DNA from: Saccharina japonica
Taxonomy: Eukaryota > Sar > Phaeophyceae > Laminariales > Laminariaceae
NCBI GenBank assembly: GCA_008828725.1
Contig: MEHQ01002861.1
Span: 1-64,000, forward strand
Length of the DNA: 64,000 nt
Direction of reading: 5' to 3'
Below, piece after piece: positions 55,171 through 64,000 of the stretch. A program made the translations under genes and the position numbers. The notes under the pieces were generated by a model. That model saw only the letters and a program-made list of their open reading frames with translations. It did not search any database and was not told where the DNA came from. Position 1 is the stretch's first letter. The number at the start of each line of letters is the position of its first letter.

Positions 55171-58087
55171 CACTAAATGCAAGCAGTAGGCAGGCTCAAT
55201 CTGTGTAATGCTACGCATCTTCCAAAATGACACCGGTATATCTCCCTTGTTCAACTGTGTGTTACCCAGGCCGCCCGTCACACAAATTTCCTATAATAGA
55301 CCACGCTGCGATCCCCGTCCGGCACCCCCCCCGTCGACATGAAGACGTCCGGCCAGGAACCCCTTGGGTTAACGTACCACTCCCTTCCGTGCGTTTGCGT
55401 TGTGTATGGCAGGAGAAATGGCTCGAACGGTTTGCTTCATTATGTTGGCTTTGGCGGCGGTCGCCTTGGGTGTCAAGGTACAGTAGGCGGTTGTGACATA
55501 CCAGGTACTAGGTATACCAGGTACTAGGTGGTACTTGATCCCCGATATTTTTGTTAAGACCCACAGGCAGTGGATTCGGGACAGGCCAACTGGTAGCCTA
55601 CCGCCGTCGTTCTGATCTTGACGTTCTGCTGGAATAATGGTATACAAATGAATAACTTCAGGCGCTGAAGGGTGTTCGTTTTTAAGAGAGTGTCGTCCCC
55701 ATGCTTAGGCCACTTTATCCGACGCGATCGGCCGCGGTATCTGGAAGAAGTCTGGTGGGGTACTCGACACAATCTGTGACACATGCTTAATTGCCTCGTA
55801 GACATTTCTCCCTGCATCTTCTGGAGCTCGCGTAGGATATGGCAAGAAGCTTGACGCATCGTTCCTCGGACGACAAGTAGAAACGTTGTAGAGTAATGTG
55901 AGTTCTGCAAAATATGTATGTGGACCGTGTCGAGTGACTCGGTATCGCAGCGTGAATTGTTCCTATGATGCTACAAGTTCCCCTTGTCCAGCGCTCAAAC
56001 AAGCCACGAAGGCGCTTCTCATGCGTTCGCGTTACTCTGAATGCCGCGATACATATGTGGTTACTGGTCGGTCTCACTCTTTATTTCTCGCATATTTCAG
56101 AGTGAAGCCCCTCCGAAGTCAAGGTACTCGCTCATACACGGGCCTTCGCGAGTCGTGGCCAACTCTGCCGAGACACCCGTCTTCAACAGGTACTACTCGT
56201 ACAGTACTGTATGAAGATGTTTCCTCAGTACCGTACAGTATATACCGTAGTTTCACCTGATACGCCTACGTGAGCAGAGTGGCGATAGGAAGTACAGCAG
56301 AGCTACCGAGGTGTGCATGGATAATCAAACCAATGGCCTTCCACGGTCATGCAGAAGCAGGCGATGATGTACCATTGCTGTCGACGTAAGAGGCATTTAG
56401 TCCAGGAGTATTTGTCGCATACTGCTGTAGCTCGTGACTACCGGCGTGTTTCGCGCTTACTCGGATGGGAAAACAACCCACGGGCTTGGACGATCGAGAT
56501 GCAAGACCGAGGTTGTGTGCACTGCCTTGGTTACCTGCGAGTTCCACGTCTGCAAGCGGGATCAGAGTGACAATACGCATTTTCTCGTGGAGGCCTTCCT
56601 CTGACTCAAGTCATATCCCGCACTCAACTCGACCCCTTTGTTAAACATGCAGCTGGGTCGCAGGTCCTGTGATAGGGCACGATGTGGCCTACGGACTGGA
56701 AGCTAGCCCAGCTGCGACGGCGTCTGAGATGTCCTGCGACTATGGTGTGTCCCCCGCGGTCAGACTTATAGAGTGTTATGAAATGATTATTTAGCCGGAG
56801 GCCTTTAGCATGCGGGGACTCGCCGCGTGCTGTACAATTGGGCGTTGATAGTTAAATATTTTATATCGCTTTGGCTTCGTCGGTAAAACCCAACGGTTGT
56901 ACTGGTCACTGACGCTTTTCACTTTGTTTCGCTCTCGCTGCTGTGCGCCGCTTTCAGTGGTCCACTGCAAGGGTCTATCGATGTACACCCTGTAAGATCC
57001 GAGTAAAACTCAATGGACCAAAAGCGGTTGCTGAGCCACGTGAAGACCAGCTGCGCCTAAGTTATCCCATTTGTCTGGCGTTTGCTCAAACGCCCACCCG
57101 TGTTCCGTGGGTTTTATGTTTTATCCGGTCTGCCGTGTGCACACCTTGCTAGACGAAGGAAACGGCGATCGAAACAGGACGCCCCCTCCGGTGCTAGCAC
57201 TGCCAGCTTGGCTCGATGCTGTCAACGTCGCGGCCACCAAGGCGTGGTATACGAGGAAGGCCATCTGCTCACAGAGCGAGGTGATAAATAAGGTGTGCTG
57301 GTGGGAGGCGGCTTCAAAGAACTAAATGAGCAATACTATCGCACGCCATCTATTGAGGACAACCTCCGCGGTTTGCCACCGTTAGCGAGTTTTGGAGCCC
57401 CTAGTAGTTACTGCTTTTGTCATGATGGGGACGAATGTAGTAAACGCTCAATGCATACGACTTTGGAGTAGTACTGATGAGCGTCTTGGCTGCATCCACC
57501 TCAGGTTTGTGTTCTCAGCGGTTCCGTTGCCTTTGCTACTGGACCTGTGTAGCCCCTGTTCTTTGCTGTACACACTGGTCGACGGTCCCGCAACAATTCA
57601 ACTCCCGATCATAAATAGAGCTGAGCTTGGCGTTGTATTTCTTGTGAATTTGTGGTGTTTGCTGTCATGCGGTCGAAAAAATGTGGTTTTGTGGACACGT
57701 TTTGGTAACGAAAGCACCTACACAGAGTTGGAGGCGGACCATGCAAAAAATCGAAGGGGCGAGCTTCACATGGCCAATGTTCGTGGGGTGGCCTTTTCTA
57801 AACATTCACGTCATCCCGCTGAACGAATTTCGGATATAATACGTTATGGCTGCCACGTGTTGTTTACTCGGTGAGACGGTGGCCGCGTATCACGCCTCTG
57901 TTCTCGTGACAGCGCATGAACGGATTTGTGGCTGTTGGCTATTATAGGGACGCATACCGTAGGCGTACTACAGTATTTCATATAATCTTCATGCGTGGCG
58001 CGTGGGCGATGCAACCAGTCTCGTATATATAATATATATATACTTCGTATGCTGTGATGAGTACCTGGCGGATGCTGCTGCTCCCTT
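55171..58087. other. Repeat-poor stretch with coding-like but unassigned frames
   Basis: Possible exon pieces on the minus strand at 55,554-55,910 (FLLVVRGTMRQASCHILREL) and 56,347-56,580, and on the plus strand at 57,071-57,325 (PAWLDAVNVAATKAWYTRKA) and 57,392-57,874 (ESTYTELEADHAKNRRGELH). None has a recognisable domain or a splice structure I can join. Confidence 0.25.
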
Positions 58088-59791
58088 GCTCAGTAACTCG
58101 TCGATGCACATTTCGCGTTGAGGGGCGTTCTATTTATACTACTGTCGAAGTGGTGGACTAGAACTGTTGGTATCACTACGACCTCCGTTGCCGAACCAAG
58201 TACCTCCCGTTCCACAAATCCTACGGTATGGGTCCGATGCCTAAATGGTAGGGCCTGTGGAGTTATTCTAACGGACACAATTTTTTCCTCCTCTGAGCGC
58301 CCGATGTGCATTCACGTTACACGCCATCCACCACGTTTGCAGGGCAAAAGTAAGTCGCAACAACGCGCCGAACCCGAGCAAACGTTGGCTTATGAAACGT
58401 GAGAGGGCTAAGGGGCCCTTTTGTCCACAAAACGAGCCTTGTGTCGTTGCGACGTTTACGAGTCTTTCCCCGCCAGTCTTGGTCAAACGTTTTCGGTTTT
58501 TGTTAAATATATACTTCAAGTATTTACCAGGGATTAAGACCGGCCCCTCGATGGTGCTCTACATTTCTCTCGCACGAGGTGTGGTATCCCACACTACAGT
58601 AGATAAATCCTAAATAAACCCTATGAATCATCGGTTGACATCCTACTGTAGGTAAAAATAATATTTATAGTATGATGTGATCCCTTGTCAGGAACTCACA
58701 CCGGCCATTAAGACTTATTGTCATATTACGTATTGCTCTTGGTGCACCGCTACAGGTTTTCTCGGGGTTGGGTACGCAAAGCCTGGCACCGAAGCTCGTG
58801 ACGACTACTGCCGGGGATAGTGGAGACGCTCGTGTACAACCCCGTTCGCGCAGGTAAAACTCGTGCAGCACTGGGGAAACCACTAAGTTAACTATATCCT
58901 CCGTTCTTAAAGGCTTGGCGCTGCCCATGAGGCGGAACGATAGGGGTTTCGCTCCACACTAATGTGGTAACCAAGATATCCATGACGTTTACCAATCTGG
59001 CTGCAGAAGATAGATAGGCCCTCGCTTTCGTCTAGAGAGTTGAAAGTGATCAATTGGCGGCATTTAAATAAGCTTGGCTACCGTTGATGCTCCCGGCAAC
59101 TGAAAAATCGTGTTGTAGTTGGTTTTCATACCTCCGCGGTTCGAGGCGAGTCGCCAGGGGCTAGCTCGAGAATCCTGCATGTGCACCAAACGACAGATTC
59201 AGTCTCAAACACAAACGAGCCTAAACGCTGTATGTTGCCAGGACTCGACTCAGCACGATGGCTTAGGCTGAATACACGGCGATCTTGGCAATCGACAACC
59301 ACCAAGACGGCCTCAAGTTGTGCGCCAACGATTGATGATTGCCCTACGGAGTGCTCGCACAGCTGCATACCTCGTATACTGCCCCTAAAACACATGCCGT
59401 CAAAGCTGGTTTTCGCTCTGACTTGTTTCCCCGTTTGCTCACTTCGCCCGTGTTGTGTTTCTGGAACAATTTCTCCTTGTCATGTATATGATCGGCGTGA
59501 TAAAACACCGACCGGCAGCGCAACCAAGGATCCGGTAGGGAGCAGCCCAAGCAAGGTCGGTACTGTTGGCAGGTTTTCAAGTAACCCACATCGCAGATAG
59601 TTGCAAGAATGGCAATAGGACAGATCCCGGCTGAACCAAGTAGTGGAATATGATTTGATGGATACCACCACACGTTTGCCTCTATTCTTATTGCTGCATT
59701 CTTCGGCTGACGTCTTATCTCGTGCCCATATGCAGTGGAGATCGTCGCCAGAGGCGACCCAGACTGTGCTGGCCCTTCTCGGGGCAGTCAT
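58088..59791 (-). CDS. Predicted spliced gene, hypothetical protein
   Basis: Four consecutive minus-strand segments look coding. A first exon starts MTAPRRASTVWVASGDDLHC at 59,791. The second (59,395 region, ending APGDSPRTAE) stops at GCGGAG/GTATGA, phase 0. The third opens after CACATTAG in phase 0 with CGAKPLSFRLMGSAKPLRTE, continues to FGARLCVPNPEKTCS and ends at GCG/GTGCAC, phase 1. The fourth opens after GCTCAG in the matching phase (EEEKIVSVRITPQALPFRHR) and ends NAKCASTSY-stop at 58,090. Two of three junctions agree in phase; the first is unresolved. No domain recognised. Confidence 0.4.
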
Positions 59792-60600
59792 AACGGGCAG
59801 GTGTGTTGGATGATCAGCATTGCAGCGAAGCGACCATTGTGGTCCCTACAGTAGACCCCTGTCGTAGACGTGCTATTTCGCCATAGTAACGCCGACCCGT
59901 CGTCGCATCGTCGGCGGTACGTGACACGTAGGCATTCAGGTCAACGTCGGTTGAGGCAAGATACTCTCGTTTTCAATTAGGATTGCAGTAGATAACCAAC
60001 AACGAACATCTTCGGCAGACCGCTCGTTTGACGATCGTCATTTACAGTCAACATGTGCGCTCGATAAGGTCCCTTTACGGGCTGGCCCTTTGTCGGCCTC
60101 CAACAGAGTCTATGTATTATGTACCGGTATTGTCGATCTACAGTATAGTCACTCGCATATTATGTTGGTGATTGCTTGGTTACATATGTACGTGCGAGGA
60201 GTCTAATTCCAACCCTCTGCCCTGTTGCCTCCGCCTGACATCCAAAACAGTGCTGTCGGCGGGGCATTTGGCCTCTTGGTAGGGGCTGGTGTTGACGCTG
60301 CCGAGGGATCGACAGGTGGGGGGTGGGGGTTGGAGTCTAGAGCTCCCTAACACAAGGATGACAATGATGGTTATTGAAGCAAACCGATGTGAATCTGGCG
60401 TTCCTCTGTGTGAGGCTGTAGTGGTTGTGCATTCCGCACTACTGTACAGAACCGTTATGCATTGTTCTAGTCGAATACTGGTACTTATGTAGGACCCCCC
60501 CCCGCTTCAGAAGTCGAGGACAACGTGCTTTTCCCCCGGCTTCAGATTTCGAGGAAAATTAGTTATTAACCGGCCCTCTCTTAGCTGGCCCTCTGTAACG
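59792..60600. other. No gene seen
   Basis: Possible promoter side of the minus-strand gene. C9 tract near 60,496. Nothing else. Confidence 0.35.
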
Positions 60601-60607
60601 CGTACGT

Positions 60608-61389
60608 ATGACTCCAGCAGCTAAACAACACGACAAAGGCCAAGACAGGACCCAAAGCACATTCGACCATCTGCTAAAGGGCTGCTTCCTGGCCGCCATA
60701 ATCCCGGTCCTGTTGTTTTGGGTCTTTGGTTGCTGGGTGAGCGGTGTTGTGACTTCTGTTGACAGAGGGTGTAGAGTGGGCCGCGCTTGCCTTCAGGAAG
60801 GTGCTTGTGGATGCTACTCTTGAGGTTTTCAACATGTATTTTCATTCCGTATTCGAGCCAAATTTGCCATCTACTGAGTTGGTCGAGGGAATAATGAGGG
60901 CGCCTGTCCTGCCCCTTTCCGTTGTTGTTCCTCTCGCTTCTCACTTGCAGGTTGGAGACTTTATTTTTTTGTCTGGCTGCGATGGAGTGCTATGATAAGG
61001 TTTCGTTTCTAGTCGAGTCGGTGGGCCCGTTTTAGTTCCGGTTGTCCGACGTGTGTTTTGCGTGGAACAAGACAACGAAGACGACTACCGTGTGGCAGCT
61101 CACCATGCCCTAAGGACAAACGAGTATACTTATTCGAGCCAAGTGAATAGCGAAACCCCCTAACTCGTTTCGCTTTAGAGTGAGCGGCGCCGGGCCCTTG
61201 ATCATGTGTCGTATTGGGGCAACTACTAGGATGGCCCTGGGATTGGTTAATGGTGGCAAACCAATCAGCGTCGTTAGTGATATGTGGATGTTTCGCGGCA
61301 AACAGTGCTCCCGGCAGTCGTATAGGAGGAACTTTCAACCCGGTGGGAATGGGCGGTATTATGATGTAAACGTGCAGATAATAGGTTAA
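60608..61389 (+). CDS. Coding-like exons of an unassigned gene
   Basis: Three plus-strand segments look like exons: 60,608-60,740 (KGCFLAAIIPVLLFWVFGCW, a hydrophobic helix), 60,765-60,995 (EGVEWAALAFRKVLVDATLE, then FHSVFEPNLPSTELVEGIMR), and 61,175-61,389 (GPLIMCRIGATTRMALGLVN to YYDVNVQIIG-stop). They lie in different frames. The obvious junctions would need introns of 29-36 nt with mismatched phases, so the gene structure is unresolved. Confidence 0.3.
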
Positions 61390-61857
61390 TACCACTGGAG
61401 ATCATGTTTGTCTGGCATGGTCGGGGGCTGCAGCGATGGGGATATATGTATGTGCCGTGTAGTGACCGTGCGGTGAGCAAGGGGGTAAGTTGGGTAGATC
61501 ATACGCAGACCTATAGTGTAGTGATGGTTTGATCTTGTTCAGACTGTAGGAGGGGTGCTGTGGTGTTGTAGTCGAAAAAATTGAAAGCAATCGTTGCAAA
61601 AACATATTTGATGGAGGGGTCGGAGAAGATAAGAGATAAGGAGGTAGAAACACGGCTCGAAAGGGTTTCTTGTCACGGCCGGTAGCTTTATGAACCAGCG
61701 AGACCGCACGACCTTCTGCGCATTGCAAGATGCGCGTAGTAGATACAAACCACCCGTTGATATGGACAGCAGGTTTTCGGAAGATATACAGTATTGAGCC
61801 ATTCGACGGTAGAGGTGGCGTCCGGTCGTCGTTAGCGTAGCTGGCGTTGGTGGTTGG
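61390..61857. other. No gene seen
   Basis: Unique sequence before the GGT microsatellite. Confidence 0.4.
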
Positions 61858-61911
61858 GGGCGGGTGGTGGTGGTGGTGGTGGTGGTGGTGGTGGTGGTGG
61901 TGGTGGTGGTA
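61858..61911. repeat. (GGT)n microsatellite
   Basis: About 17 uninterrupted GGT units. The His-rich frame on the minus strand is an artefact. Confidence 0.95.
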
Positions 61912-62044
61912 CACGTGAGGACCCGGAGGTCCACACTACTAGCAAGTAAAAAAATGACGTTTTCAGAGTAAGTGCAACCCAATGAACCATCCTATGGCCT
62001 TGGTATATAACAGATTATGTCGCCAAACAATAATGACCTTCCGA

Positions 62045-63025
62045 CGGTATGCCCTGTCATACAGAAAATGGTTTAACCAAAACGTGCTGCAGTACCCCTA
62101 ACGTAGCATGGTGGGTCTATTGGGATTTTTCATGGTGCACGATGCTATTCCCCATGACTTTCCATAGCACGCCGTGGCATTGCTATGATATTGCCATGGC
62201 ACTTCATGGACTCCCACTACCTGTCGTGGTGTCATGTGGTTTCACGGCAAGTAATTTCATGGCATGGCATGAGCACCACCACGGCACTGACACGGTAATG
62301 GCCGATGTCATTACCATGGAAAGGCTCATGGCAGTTACACGGCGCCATGGAACGGCCCATGGTAAAACCGAGGCAATGTCATGGCACTGGCAAGCAGTGC
62401 CATGGCTTTACCATGGTGTACGTATGCTGTCGCCAAGGGTTATCAGGGCATTTTCATGGCAGGTGAAACCATTGACGTGGCCATGACATGGCATGGCATT
62501 GCCACGACAATCCTCGACATTGTCACGGCAACGCACGGCTATGCGATTACGTGCGCATGATATTGCCACAACAGTCCATGGCAATGCGCTATTGCAGTTT
62601 CACACCATGGTAGTGCCATGATAGGCCCATGGTACTGACACGGCGACCGACGGAGGTGCATGGCAATCTCATGGCGTGCCATCAAGATTGATGGCAATGC
62701 CAAGGCGCGCCATGGAGGTTCATGGCAATGCCATGGCTTGTCACTAAGGTTCGTGGTAATATCATGGCGCCCATGAAGGTTCATGGGAATGCCATACCAT
62801 GCCATAAAAGTCTAAAAATGTACTCTGTAGATATCTTGTGCGACCATGCCGGTGCCATCGGGCATGCCATGGTAAGTGCCATTCCATCAACATATCATTG
62901 TCTTGGCGTTTTGTCATGGCATTTTACGATGACAATGCCATGGGAATGAAACATAAATGCCATGGGCCGTGATGGTGTGCCATGACCCAGGGCCTTGCCA
63001 TGGCAATGTCACGGCATGCCATGAA
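62045..63025. repeat. Degenerate short-period array based on CATGGC / CCATGG
   Basis: The word ATGGC or its complement GCCAT recurs dozens of times in 980 bp, typically 11-18 bases apart, often as the palindrome CCATGG. In the right half a longer unit of about 36 bp is visible (CATGGAGGTTCATGGCAATG, then repeats at 62,740 and 62,775). No protein reading is supported. Confidence 0.7.
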
Positions 63026-64000
63026 AAAGTTCAATAATCTGCTGTAGATCACCGGGCATGTTGCTGGTCCATACTGTTATCGATCGTACCAGGGAAACCC
63101 TCACTGCGGTCTTGCCCCCTCTCTGTATCTACCTTCTGCAACCCACCACCACCAACACACTACTGCTGTCACTTCCTACACCTCTGACCCAGGCACCTTC
63201 CCTCTAAAGGGCCGAGTCCTCCCTCCCGAGCACACCCGAATATGCATCGATCAAAACCCACTGTCCATAAAATGGCTGGTTTGTAACTGCTACGATCATG
63301 TTCGAATGCGCACAAGGCCGTGGGGTGTTGCTGTTCCGTACTGCTACAGTATTGGTTGTACCAGGGAAAACCTCCCTGCCGCCTTGTACCTCTATACCTC
63401 TACAGTACCCTGTTCTCGAATCCTTTCCCCTCGAATGGCGTTACTGTCCCACCAGCCACGAACCCTCACGTTACTTAATTCGTCCCCCCTCTTGTTGTCC
63501 AGGCCGTGATCGCATACAAAATATAGCGGGTGCGTGCTGCCTACCTTGGTACAACATACCAGGCTGTACCTGGTGAGATACCAGGTACTGCCAGTACTAC
63601 TGCGAACAAATTCCTTTCGCCAAAGCAGTCCTTCGTGGGCACACATGCGCCAGTATACCTCTGCTGACCACAATAACGTCCGTCGCGCACAGAAAGGATG
63701 CACGATATTTTCGGTCCGAACACTCCAAACCTCTCGCTGGCTGTTGTGTCAACACTGGTGTAACGACAGCAACCGCTGCTGTGCACGTTCCTTAATCCCA
63801 ACTGATTTCCCTCTCATAAACTGCACGGGCCAACGATTCCTTGATACCCCCGTACGCGTGTTATACGTGCGCGTCTACACTCGATACTGTTGTATGCTTG
63901 CTGGTTTTCAGTATGTATAATTGTTTTCGTTACTGGAGTCCCGTCTTTGTTTTCCGCCTCGCGCAGTATGACGACAGCAGCAGCAGCAACAGCAGCGGAA
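63026..64000. other. No confident gene; ends in a short (CAG)n
   Basis: GTTCGTACC..CAGGGAAAACC-type words occur twice (63,085 and 63,357), hinting at a diverged duplication of about 270 bp. TACCAGG motifs cluster near 63,557-63,585. CAG units lie at 63,975-63,998. Confidence 0.35.

Noticed and set aside
60737-60765. 29-nt intron joining two coding-like segments
   Set aside because: Too short for a normal spliceosomal intron, and the phases on the two sides do not match.
61402-61914. Protein starting with a poly-His tract
   Set aside because: The His run is the (GGT)n microsatellite read on the other strand; the rest has no recognisable motif.

Overview
The window looks like repeat-rich nuclear DNA of a eukaryote. 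It has degenerate LINE and chromodomain-type LTR retrotransposons, many terminal-inverted-repeat (TIR) elements flanked by TA, microsatellites, and genes interrupted by transposon-bearing introns. There are no bacterial-type operons and no rRNA or intact tRNA genes. I cannot name the species; an alga or another protist such as a stramenopile is a weak inference from the element types.

Layout. 1-184 is the edge of an acidic protein-coding exon (minus strand). 0.5-1.3 kb is a LINE endonuclease fragment. 1.4-5.1 kb is a run of tandem repeats with units of about 220, 261, 178 and 272 bp plus a GGGACGG minisatellite. 5.4-9.3 kb is a decayed LINE (endonuclease plus reverse transcriptase) on the plus strand. 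10.1-12.1 kb carries more copies of the GGGACGG and 178-bp families. 12,996-20,261 is an almost end-to-end LTR retrotransposon with about 290-bp LTRs, TG...CA ends and a GGTG target duplication. Its internal order is NADAR-like domain, aspartic protease, reverse transcriptase (core deleted), RNase H, integrase, chromodomain-like domain, Tudor-like domain. A 163-bp hAT-type MITE with an 8-bp target duplication sits in the integrase region.

20.4-38.8 kb and 48.5-55.2 kb are a mosaic of TIR and foldback elements, most flanked by TA, with nested insertions and a dispersed short repeat family ending in an AC-rich tail. Between them is a pair of paralogous membrane-protein genes. One (plus strand, last exons at 32,728-34,608) has introns that hold a foldback element and a MITE. 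The other (minus strand, last exons at 41,261-42,052) has its 5' part duplicated in tandem, as 41,968-44,898 and 45,000-47,934. A 1.1-kb minisatellite of 12-bp units lies at 39.9-41.1 kb. 55.5-61.4 kb is low in repeats and contains exon-like sequence, including one predicted spliced gene (minus, 58,088-59,791). 62.0-63.0 kb is a second degenerate short-period array built on ATGGC.

Almost every gene-like sequence with a recognisable family belongs to a dead mobile element. The host genes cannot be assigned to families and their 5' structures are unresolved. The most unusual item is the NADAR-family domain occupying the usual gag position of the LTR element.
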